This document shows positions 1 through 5,378 of a stretch of 5,378 nt of DNA, in pieces. The notes under the pieces were generated by a model. The model did no database searches. It was not told the DNA's origin and saw only the letters and a program-made list of their open reading frames with translations. The DNA is from Paracoccaceae bacterium. Its GTDB lineage: Bacteria; Pseudomonadota; Alphaproteobacteria; Rhodobacterales; Rhodobacteraceae. Numbering within the stretch: position 1 is the first letter of the stretch; each line of letters opens with the position of its first letter. Location of the stretch: assembly GCA_002712045.1 (NCBI GenBank), contig PARX01000009.1:14333-19710 (forward strand), in the 5' to 3' direction. The translations under genes and the position numbers were made by a program.

Positions 1-999
1 ATTGTTTCCGCACATGCTGAAGGTGAAGTTGGAAATGTTATTGTTGGCGGCATACCAGACCCCCCAGGGAATGATCTTTGGGAAATGCGAACCTTTATTG
101 AAAAAGACCAAAAGCTCAGGAACCTACTTCTTAATGAACCTAGGGGTGGGGTCTTTAAGCATATAAATCTATTGGTTAAAGCTAAGCACCCAAATGCTGA
201 ATTTGGATTCATCATTATGGAGCCTATTCATACACCACCTATGTCAGGATCAAATGCGATATGTGTTGCTACTGTTTTATTGGAAACAGGTCTAATCAAA
301 ATAGAAGAACCAATCACAAGCTTTAATTTGGACACTCCAGCAGGACTAATACAAGTACGAGCAACTTGCAGGGATGGAGAAGCACTGAAAATAGAAATTC
401 AAAATGTCGAAAGCTTCGTGGATCAATTGAATGTACCATTAAAAATAAATGGCTTAGGTATACTTAATGTAAATACTGCTTTTGGCGGAGATAGCTTTGT
501 TCTTGTAGATGCTTCAGACTGTGGCTTAAAAATTGAACCTAAATCTGGCGATCTTATACGAAATTTAGGGAAAGAAATTATAAAAGCCGCAAATGAGCAG
601 CTCGGATTTAAACATCCAGTTAGGAATTGGAACCATATCTCATTTTGTCAGTTTACAGAACCAACTATAAGAAAAAATAACCTATTAACGGGATTAAGTG
701 CTGTAGTAATTGAACCTGGCAAGATAGATAGATCACCTTGTGGCACTGGGTGTTCGGCAAGAATGGCGTTACTGGTCAGTCAAGGCAAAATGCAAAAAGA
801 CGATACGTTTGTGGGAAAATCAATAATTGGTGGTAGTTTTGAGTGTAATTTGAAGGAGATAAAAAATACAGATGGAAAGCAATCCATAATCCCAACAATT
901 AGCGGCAGAGGTTATATTACTGGTACACACCAAATAATGAGAAACCCTTCTGATCCGTGGCCCTACGGTTATAGAGTTTCTGACACTTGGCCCAATTAA
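1..999 (+). CDS. Proline racemase superfamily protein (hydroxyproline epimerase/dehydratase type), 5'-truncated
   Basis: Likely a cytosolic, cofactor-independent enzyme that epimerises 4-hydroxyproline or dehydrates trans-3-hydroxy-L-proline in hydroxyproline catabolism. The reading frame is open from base 1 (VSAHAEGEVGNVIVGGIPD), before the first ATG at 85. These residues are the conserved family N-terminus, so the true start lies a few codons upstream of the window; 332 residues are visible, close to the usual 330-350. The two active-site regions are PPMSGSNAICVATVL, with Ser at codon 244-246 where classical racemases have Cys, and DRSPCGTGCSARMA, with Cys at codon 739-741. GGDSFVLVDA and the C-terminal SGRGYITGTHQ and DPWPYGYRVSDTWP also fit the family. 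The Ser/Cys pair argues against a classical Cys/Cys proline racemase, but substrate cannot be set from sequence alone. The stop TAA lies 8 nt from the stop of the convergent TauE-like gene. Family assignment is firm; specific function is inferred. Confidence 0.9.
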   Translation: MVSAHAEGEVGNVIVGGIPDPPGNDLWEMRTFIEKDQKLRNLLLNEPRGGVFKHINLLVKAKHPNAEFGFIIMEPIHTPPMSGSNAICVATVLLETGLIKIEEPITSFNLDTPAGLIQVRATCRDGEALKIEIQNVESFVDQLNVPLKINGLGILNVNTAFGGDSFVLVDASDCGLKIEPKSGDLIRNLGKEIIKAANEQLGFKHPVRNWNHISFCQFTEPTIRKNNLLTGLSAVVIEPGKIDRSPCGTGCSARMALLVSQGKMQKDDTFVGKSIIGGSFECNLKEIKNTDGKQSIIPTISGRGYITGTHQIMRNPSDPWPYGYRVSDTWPN

Positions 1000-1007
1000 G
1001 AACCATT

Positions 1008-1760
1008 TTACCCCCAGAAAGGCAGACCAAAAATTGCCGATAAACCGATTACAAAATACGCAACCCCTCTATATACATTTTCACGCTCTGGATTAAACAC
1101 TCTTGAGCCCAATAAGACTCCAAATGCGAATGGAATAATCGCAATACCTGCAAAAATAAATAAAATGGGTAAAATATCAAACGTTAACATACATAATGCA
1201 AAAATGAGCAGATCACCAAACATAGCATATAATAAAAGATTTGCTCTTATTATTTGAGGGGCACTCCTACTTGCCATATAAATTAAAATCACAGGTGGTC
1301 CTGGCATCCCAGTGCTCCCACCAAATAAACCGCCCATAGCACCAGTGAAGTAAATAAGTTTATTGGTAAGCGGTCCTCGATAACGAACTCCCAAGATGAG
1401 AAGTGACAGTAAAATGAGGATCGTAATAGAGGCTATAAGCCTAAAAGAAGATTGAGACATTAAGTACAAAGCGAAAAGACCAAACGGCGTGGTAATCAAC
1501 ATCCCGATACCGAGCCTCAGAACGTCTTTGGGTTTTCCATCCTTTAAAGCACGAGGAACAGTTGGCAAGACTCCTATGAAATCGAATAAAATCATAACAA
1601 AAACTGCTTCGATAGGCGTTAACACCTGAGCAACCAAAGGTATAAAGACCAAGGCGGTTCCAAAGCCCGTAAATCCTCGAACTATTCCAGCTAAAAATGC
1701 TGCCACCAATATCCAATAGATACCATCGAAGCTAACCGCTTCATAGAACAAATTAATCAA
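1008..1760 (-). CDS. TauE/SafE-family membrane permease (probable anion/organosulfur exporter)
   Basis: A 250-residue polytopic inner-membrane protein of the TauE/SafE (former DUF81) family, whose characterised members export sulfite or sulfoacetate or are tied to organosulfonate metabolism; the substrate here is unknown. It shows the two family repeats: GIVRGFTGFGTALVFIPL at residues 25-42, and GAMGGLFGGSTGMPGPPVI at about 140-158. About seven or eight hydrophobic helices span the length. The start is TTG at 1758-1760, overlapping the secF stop as TTGA. No ATG or GTG gives a plausible start: the nearby ATG at 1762-1764 is out of frame and soon hits a stop, and the first internal Met is residue 56. 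A second TTG at codon 4 is possible. No strong Shine-Dalgarno is seen, so translation probably depends on coupling to secF. It is the last gene of the run and ends tail to tail with the racemase-family gene. Confidence 0.88.
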   Translation of the reverse strand: MINLFYEAVSFDGIYWILVAAFLAGIVRGFTGFGTALVFIPLVAQVLTPIEAVFVMILFDFIGVLPTVPRALKDGKPKDVLRLGIGMLITTPFGLFALYLMSQSSFRLIASITILILLSLLILGVRYRGPLTNKLIYFTGAMGGLFGGSTGMPGPPVILIYMASRSAPQIIRANLLLYAMFGDLLIFALCMLTFDILPILFIFAGIAIIPFAFGVLLGSRVFNPERENVYRGVAYFVIGLSAIFGLPFWG

Positions 1761-2722
1761 GCATCAATTCCAGAAAATTGCGTTCCTGCACCAGCTGATG
1801 GTTTAGACCAATCTCTTTTAACACCAAGTCTAAGCAATATATTAGATGCAATAAATACTGAGCTATAAGTGCCAACAATCACTCCCCAAATCATAGCAAA
1901 TACGAAACCTCTGATAACATCGCCACCTAATACAAAAAGCGAAATTAAAGCTAACAATGTTGTTACAGAAGTCATAACTGTTCGACTAAGTGTTTCATTT
2001 ATTGACAGGTTTAAAACATCTTTTAATTCTGTTTTTTTGTATTTTCTTAAATTCTCTCGAACACGATCAAAAACAACAACAGTATCATTTAACGAATATC
2101 CTACTATCGTGAGCAAGGCGGCTATAATCGCTAGGTCAAATTTTATCTGAAGTATACTAAAAATACCAATAGTCAAAACTATGTCATGAACCAAAGCAGC
2201 TACAGCCCCTACAGAAAATTGCCATTCAAATCTAAGCCAAATATAAAAGAGAACAGCAAAAATAGCCGTTACAACCGCAATAATGGCGGTTTTTATTAAC
2301 TCACCTGAAACTTTTGGCCCCACACTTTCGATTGATGGAAAAGTCATTTGATTATCAATTGTTCTCAATGCTTTTTGAACCATTTCAACGGTCTTAACCG
2401 TTGCACTACCTTCATCCTCTTGCTGTTCAATCCGTATCTGGGCAACATTTTGATCAGGTTTTGTTGGGTCAAAAACTTCAGTAATGGAAATATCTCCTAA
2501 ATCAAGTTCAGACAAAACAGATCTATATTTAGCGACATCAACCGAAATTTTTGAGTCAGTACGAATAGTAGTACCTCCTCTAAAATCGATTCCAAAATTC
2601 AAACCAATCGTCAGAAATAAAATGATAGCAGCAAGCATACCAATCAGTGATGCCCCAAAAGTTATTGAGGATAATTTAAAAAAATCAATTTTTGTTCCGG
2701 TTGGTACTAATTTTAGTCTCAT
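1757..2722 (-). CDS. secF: Protein translocase subunit SecF
   Basis: Inner-membrane subunit of SecDF, the RND-like accessory complex of the SecYEG translocon that uses the proton motive force to drive late protein export. At 321 residues it matches the stand-alone SecF length (about 300-325). In order: a cytoplasmic N-terminus; TM1 at about 20-40; the signature LNFGIDFRGGT at 41-51; a periplasmic domain to about 140, including SVGPKVSGEL; then five helices between about 143 and 292. The motif GYSLNDTVVVFDRVREN spans 208-224, and ETLSRTVMTS follows at 243-252. D213 and R247 sit where residues implicated in proton transfer are reported in E. coli SecF, as I recall the numbering. The ATG start is preceded by AAAGG at 6 nt, overlapping the secD stop, and the gap to secD is only 9 nt. 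The final TGA overlaps the TTG start of the TauE-like gene. Confidence 0.97.
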   Translation of the reverse strand: MRLKLVPTGTKIDFFKLSSITFGASLIGMLAAIILFLTIGLNFGIDFRGGTTIRTDSKISVDVAKYRSVLSELDLGDISITEVFDPTKPDQNVAQIRIEQQEDEGSATVKTVEMVQKALRTIDNQMTFPSIESVGPKVSGELIKTAIIAVVTAIFAVLFYIWLRFEWQFSVGAVAALVHDIVLTIGIFSILQIKFDLAIIAALLTIVGYSLNDTVVVFDRVRENLRKYKKTELKDVLNLSINETLSRTVMTSVTTLLALISLFVLGGDVIRGFVFAMIWGVIVGTYSSVFIASNILLRLGVKRDWSKPSAGAGTQFSGIDA

Positions 2723-2728
2723 AGTAAA

Positions 2729-2733
2729 CCTTT
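2729..2733 (-). promoter_or_regulatory. Ribosome binding site of secF
   Basis: AAAGG on the minus strand lies 6 nt before the secF ATG and shares two bases with the secD stop TAA (2732-2734). This supports the ATG at 2720-2722 and suggests that ribosomes finishing secD re-initiate on secF, which would keep the two partner subunits in balance. Confidence 0.7.
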
Positions 2734-4396
2734 AAACTACAATTGTCTTAGGACGGGTTCGATCAAACCAGATTGCCAATAAAAGCCTAGTTACATAGAT
2801 TGCCGTGAACACTGATGTTATTATCCCAAGACCTAACGTTATTGAAAACCCTCTAACAGGCCCAGAGCCCATCAAAAATAGAATTAATGCTGCAATAAAT
2901 GTAGTAATATTCGCATCAAGAATTGCACTAAAAGCTCTTTCATACCCCAACTCTATGGCTCTATAGGGGCTCTTAGCTGTCTTTAGCTCTTCTTTTATCC
3001 GCTCAAAAACTAAAACATTTGCATCGACCGCCATCCCTATCGTTAAAACGATCCCCGCAATACCAGGTAAAGTCAAAGTCGCACCGATGATTGACAATAA
3101 GCCAAATATTAAAGTTACATTTATTACTAAAGCAATATTGGCAAAGATTCCAAACAAACCATAGCTTAAAAACATGAAAACCAGGATGCCCGAGAAAGCC
3201 ACTATACAAGCAATTTTACCAGCATCTATACTATCTTGGCCCAGTTCAGGACCAATTGTCCGCTCCTCTTCAAACTGCATTGGTGCGGGAAGAGCTCCCG
3301 CCCTCAATAGAATCGATAATTCTGACGATTCTTCGACTGAGAAATTCCCAGTAATTTGGCCACTTCCACCCGTTATTGCTTCTCTAATTTGAGGGGCAGA
3401 AATAACCTCACCGTCTAAGACGATTGCAAATAATGCTCCAACATTATTTGCTGTGTAATTGCCAAATTTTCGAGCACCACCTGGATTAAACCTAAAACTT
3501 ACAGCAGGTTGACCATTTTGGTCAAAAGTAGGTTGCGCATCTACAAGTTCTTCACCGGTTACTGCTGGAGACTTCTCTAAAACATAATAGATATTTTTAT
3601 CATCTTTGGCAGGCAAAGTCTGAGTCCTACCATTTCCCTGTTCTTCTGAATTTGAGGTTTGTTTAAGCACGGGATAAAATCCTAACTTTGCGGTAGTACC
3701 TATCAGGGTTTTCAGTTCACTAGCTGATCCAATACCTGGTACTTGAATAAGTATCCTACGCTCACCCTGCTTTTGAATTGTTGGCTCCCTTGTTCCAACC
3801 TCATCCACTCTACGCCTTATAATCTCAAGGGATTGCTTCATTGTTCTTTCATTTAACGCCAGTTTCTCTACCTCTGAAAACTCAACAATAAGAATATTTT
3901 GATCCGAAGTAACCTTAAGATCTTTTTTCCCAACCGAAGATAACGAGCTAACAGGACGAGCAAGGTCCTCAATTAGCTCAACAGCTCTAGGCATTCCAGA
4001 AACATTAGATATTTTTATCCTTAATTGATCTGAACGACCATCTTGTCGCCGAATTGTACCAATCACATCTCGCTCAGCCCGTAAAACGTCTCTAACTTCT
4101 TGCCACATAGCATCAAGCCTTTGACCATAAACCTCCTCAACCTTTACCTCAGCTAGAAGGTGAGCTCCTCCCCGCAAGTCCAAACCAAGATTGACTAGAT
4201 TTGAAGGAAGAAAAGCAGGCCAAGCCCTTAGACTCTTAAGTTCTGATGAAGACAATTCTTGACCTTTTGAGATTGCATTTAAGGTGTCATTTTTATTCTC
4301 TACACGAGTATAAAAAGCATTAGGTATAGAAAAAAATATACCAACTATACAGATACTCAAAATTAATAATTTTTGCCAAAGTGAAAACTGAAGCAT
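2732..4396 (-). CDS. secD: Protein translocase subunit SecD
   Basis: Partner of SecF in the proton-driven SecDF complex of the inner membrane, with a large periplasmic region that binds emerging substrate. The protein has 554 residues, within the usual stand-alone range (about 500-620). Visible parts: TM1 at about 8-26; the signature NLGLDLRGGAHL at 69-80; a periplasmic P1 region including RTMKQSLEIIRRRVDEVGT (184-202) and the conserved IQVPGI; then GEELVDAQPTFD and GSGQITGNF. LLRAGALPAP leads into five helices between about 390 and 545. The segment GMAVDANVLVFERIKEEL contains D458, the position matching the conserved transmembrane Asp needed for proton coupling in the family. The C-terminus RTRPKTIVV is as I recall it in Rhodobacterales. 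The ATG at 4394-4396 follows the yajC stop by 19 nt and has AGGA 11 nt upstream. The gene is intact, with no frameshift seen. Confidence 0.98.
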   Translation of the reverse strand: MLQFSLWQKLLILSICIVGIFFSIPNAFYTRVENKNDTLNAISKGQELSSSELKSLRAWPAFLPSNLVNLGLDLRGGAHLLAEVKVEEVYGQRLDAMWQEVRDVLRAERDVIGTIRRQDGRSDQLRIKISNVSGMPRAVELIEDLARPVSSLSSVGKKDLKVTSDQNILIVEFSEVEKLALNERTMKQSLEIIRRRVDEVGTREPTIQKQGERRILIQVPGIGSASELKTLIGTTAKLGFYPVLKQTSNSEEQGNGRTQTLPAKDDKNIYYVLEKSPAVTGEELVDAQPTFDQNGQPAVSFRFNPGGARKFGNYTANNVGALFAIVLDGEVISAPQIREAITGGSGQITGNFSVEESSELSILLRAGALPAPMQFEEERTIGPELGQDSIDAGKIACIVAFSGILVFMFLSYGLFGIFANIALVINVTLIFGLLSIIGATLTLPGIAGIVLTIGMAVDANVLVFERIKEELKTAKSPYRAIELGYERAFSAILDANITTFIAALILFLMGSGPVRGFSITLGLGIITSVFTAIYVTRLLLAIWFDRTRPKTIVV

Positions 4397-4407
4397 AACC
4401 AGATAAG

Positions 4408-4411
4408 TCCT
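4408..4411 (-). promoter_or_regulatory. Ribosome binding site of secD
   Basis: AGGA on the minus strand lies 11 nt before the secD ATG, a slightly long spacing. It starts within the third of three consecutive in-frame stop codons that close yajC. Confidence 0.5.
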
Positions 4412-4415
4412 ATTA

Positions 4416-4694
4416 TTATTTCTTAGTTTCTGTTTTGTTCAAAACCTGTGCGATTGTAGCTTGAACAACCTGGGCTTTCACCCCAGAGGCAATTTCCACT
4501 TCTAATCTTCCCTCTCCCTTTACTTTTGTAACCTTTCCAATCAGACCACCCTGAGTGACTACCTCATCACCTTTTTTTATTGCTTCAACCAATGCTTTAT
4601 GCTCTTTCACTTTTTTTTGCTGAGGTCGAATTAGCAAAAAATACATAATCGCAAAAATTAATATAAACGGTAAGATTTGTGTTATATCACCCAT
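4416..4694 (-). CDS. yajC: Preprotein translocase subunit YajC
   Basis: Small single-pass inner-membrane protein that associates with SecDF and YidC at the Sec translocon; its own biochemical role is not settled. The 92 residues fit the family (about 85-115). One hydrophobic helix at about 6-23 runs into the signature MYFLLIRPQQKKVKEHK. A basic, soluble cytoplasmic domain follows, with the conserved GDEVVTQGGLIGKVTKV at about 42-58 and VEIASGVKAQVV. The ATG at 4692-4694 has a good AGAGGA upstream (GAGG 7 nt before the ATG). It is the first gene of the minus-strand run yajC-secD-secF-TauE-like, so the operon promoter should lie in the intergenic region just upstream. The frame ends with TAA TAA TAG in tandem. 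Confidence 0.97.
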   Translation of the reverse strand: MGDITQILPFILIFAIMYFLLIRPQQKKVKEHKALVEAIKKGDEVVTQGGLIGKVTKVKGEGRLEVEIASGVKAQVVQATIAQVLNKTETKK

Positions 4695-4700
4695 GATGTT

Positions 4701-4706
4701 TCCTCT
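4701..4706 (-). promoter_or_regulatory. Ribosome binding site of yajC
   Basis: AGAGGA on the minus strand, with GAGG 7 nt from the yajC ATG. It is the best Shine-Dalgarno sequence in the window and fixes the yajC start. Confidence 0.8.
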
Positions 4707-4743
4707 TTTAGATTGTAGCCGAGCTTACAACTGAACGAGCTCA

Positions 4744-4772
4744 ATGTTAACGCTGCCCACGCGGCTTTGCAA
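4744..4772 (-). promoter_or_regulatory. Candidate sigma70-type promoter for yajC-secD-secF
   Basis: On the minus strand, TTGCAA (4767-4772) and TAACAT (4744-4749) are separated by 17 nt. Each matches four of six positions of the housekeeping consensus. Transcription would start near 4737, giving a 5' UTR of about 40 nt that contains the yajC ribosome binding site. An alternative -10, TACAAT at 4712-4717, lies closer to the gene but has no good -35 at normal spacing. The call comes from pattern reading alone. Confidence 0.35.
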
Positions 4773-4779
4773 GCGCTTG
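4770..4779. repeat. 10-bp perfect palindrome, possible operator
   Basis: CAAGCGCTTG is a perfect palindrome in the yajC/serS intergenic region. It overlaps the candidate -35 element of the yajC promoter and the TTGACT -35-like element facing serS, so a protein bound here could affect both directions. It may also be chance; no second copy was noticed in the window. Confidence 0.35.
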
Positions 4780-4807
4780 ACTTACTGACTAAATGGAAAA
4801 TTATCAA
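4777..4807 (+). promoter_or_regulatory. Weak candidate promoter facing serS
   Basis: TTGACT (4777-4782) matches five of six -35 consensus positions. The best -10 downstream is TATCAA (4802-4807), at a long 19-nt spacing. If used, it would give serS a leader of about 200 nt that includes the hairpin at 4861-4890. A promoter nearer to serS in the AT-rich stretch after 4950 is an equally possible alternative. Confidence 0.2.
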
Positions 4808-4860
4808 TACTTCATCTCTAAAAATTAAGTCGCAAATATTTTCCTTCGTTTTTTTTAAAA

Positions 4861-4890
4861 ATTGCCTCTATGGGATTAACATAGAGCAAT
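4861..4890. other. Hairpin with 12/11-nt arms; terminator-like on the minus strand
   Basis: The arms ATTGCCTCTATG (4861-4872) and CATAGAGCAAT (4880-4890) pair fully apart from one bulged C, around a 7-nt loop. Read on the minus strand, the stem runs into TTTTT and then an A tract, so it resembles a weak intrinsic terminator that would stop transcripts entering the yajC promoter region from the serS side. Read on the plus strand there is no U tract, so there it would be a leader structure or a DNA-level operator. The 5' flank is a T8-A5 tract. Confidence 0.45.
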
Positions 4891-4903
4891 AGATTCTAAA
4901 TCT
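4891..4903. repeat. Short inverted repeat next to the hairpin
   Basis: AGATT-CTA-AATCT is a perfect 5-bp inverted repeat with a 3-nt centre, directly adjoining the larger hairpin. Its stem is AT-rich and weak as RNA; it could be a protein site or chance. Confidence 0.25.
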
Positions 4904-5013
4904 CTGTAGTCTTCAGTCTATCAGTATGTGACGCAGATCATGCAATTCAATACTTAACCTTAAGAAAAAAATAATGCATAAGATAAAAAACAAAAATTTA
5001 ATTGGACTAAAAC

Positions 5014-5378
5014 ATGCATGACATTCGACTAATACGTCTAAACCCAGAAGAATTTGATAAAAAAATGGGTTTACGTAAACTTTCAGGAGTTTCGACAAAA
5101 ATACTAGAACTTGATAAAGCTCGAAGGATTAGAATTAAGAATGCTGAAGAAGCCTTAGCAGAACGCAATAATGCCAGCAAAAAAATCGGTAAAGCAAAAG
5201 CTGACAATGATCAGGCAGAATTTGCTAAATTAAAAGCGTTAGTAAGTGAGAAAAAAAAAGAAATTTCACAATTAGAAGATGAAGCCAAAAAAGAAGACAA
5301 AATTTTAAATGACTTCTTGATGCAATTACCAAATTCACCTCTCGATGATGTACCAGTTGGGGAAAATGAAGACGATAA
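5014..5378 (+). CDS. serS: Seryl-tRNA synthetase, N-terminal part (3'-truncated by window edge)
   Basis: Class II aminoacyl-tRNA synthetase that charges tRNA-Ser (and tRNA-Sec where present) in the cytosol. The frame runs from ATG at 5014 to the window end without a stop, giving 121 residues of an expected 430 or so. It starts MHDIRLIRLNPEEFDKKM, the typical SerRS opening. The tRNA-binding arm follows as a charged antiparallel coiled coil: helix one at about 30-63, containing EEALAERNNASKKIGKAK, and helix two at about 67-100, containing EFAKLKALVSEKKKEI. Next comes the junction LPNSPLDDVPVGENEDD, where the family has PNxPLDDVPxG. Class II motifs 1-3 lie beyond the window. A weak GGA sits 7 nt before the start; an overlapping ATG at 5018 is out of frame. 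It is divergent from yajC across 319 nt. Minus-strand open frames across this stretch are shadows. Confidence 0.95.
   Translation, partial: MHDIRLIRLNPEEFDKKMGLRKLSGVSTKILELDKARRIRIKNAEEALAERNNASKKIGKAKADNDQAEFAKLKALVSEKKKEISQLEDEAKKEDKILNDFLMQLPNSPLDDVPVGENEDD

Larger units (their letters stand above)
4695..5013. other. Divergent intergenic region between yajC and serS
   Basis: These 319 nt carry no convincing gene; the short frames on either strand lack ribosome binding sites and family resemblance. The part nearest yajC (4695-4790) is the more GC-rich and holds the yajC ribosome binding site, candidate promoter and palindrome. The middle has a T8-A5 tract (4849-4861) followed by the 4861-4890 hairpin. 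The part nearest serS is very AT-rich. No tRNA, riboswitch or T-box-like structure was recognised. Confidence 0.7.

Noticed and set aside
1869..2150. Plus-strand open frame inside secF (with similar ones within secD and the permease gene)
   Set aside because: Antisense or out-of-frame shadow of strongly conserved membrane-protein genes; no independent start signal or recognisable domain.
3590..4020. A roughly 13-nt repeat, AGATATTTTTATC, near 3590 and near 4008 within secD
   Set aside because: AT-rich and inside coding sequence encoding unrelated residues; best explained by chance.
4721..4742. GAGCT...AGCTC inverted repeat with a 12-nt gap upstream of yajC
   Set aside because: Only 5-bp arms and a wide gap; expected by chance in a region this size.
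4711..4790. Possible tRNA or small RNA gene in the more GC-rich part of the intergenic region
   Set aside because: No T-loop consensus, no acceptor-stem pairing and no CCA end could be found.
4793..4828. An 11-residue frame starting at ATG 4793 that could be a leader peptide for serS
   Set aside because: No ribosome binding site, only one Ser codon, and no downstream terminator/antiterminator pair on the plus strand.
4913..5207. Minus-strand open frames opposite the start of serS
   Set aside because: They overlap the clear plus-strand SerRS coding sequence, resemble no family I know, and have translations typical of antisense shadow.

Overview
This window looks like a piece of a low-GC alphaproteobacterial chromosome (roughly 40% GC by eye). 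The SecD, SecF, YajC and SerRS sequences most resemble those of the Rhodobacterales. Examples are the SecD C-terminus ending in RPKTIVV, the SecF N-terminus MRLKLVP, and the SerRS segment LDDVPVGENEDD. A streamlined or marine low-GC member of that order would fit. This is recognition from memory; no search was run.

Layout: (1) Positions 1-999, + strand: the 3' part of a proline racemase superfamily gene (hydroxyproline epimerase/dehydratase type), with its start just outside the window. (2) Positions 1008-4694, - strand: a tight four-gene run, transcribed yajC, secD, secF, then a TauE/SafE-family permease gene. The gaps are 19 nt and 9 nt, followed by a 4-nt overlap. It meets the racemase gene tail to tail with 8 nt between the stop codons. 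(3) Positions 4695-5013: a 319-nt divergent intergenic region. It holds candidate back-to-back promoters, a 10-bp palindrome, and a hairpin with near-complementary 12/11-nt arms. (4) Positions 5014-5378, + strand: the 5' end of serS (seryl-tRNA synthetase), cut by the window edge.

YajC, SecD and SecF form the accessory membrane complex of the Sec translocon. SecDF uses the proton motive force to help pull secreted proteins out on the periplasmic side. The TauE/SafE permease gene appears translationally coupled to secF through a TTGA stop/start overlap, although no functional link to secretion is known. The racemase-family gene belongs to amino-acid (hydroxyproline) catabolism and is convergent with the sec run, so it is not part of that operon.

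I see no CRISPR array, mobile element, RNA gene or recognisable novel system. The window is mostly conserved housekeeping sequence. The points worth a second look are the TauE coupling to secF, the Ser/Cys active-site pair in the racemase-family protein, and the structured serS/yajC intergenic region.
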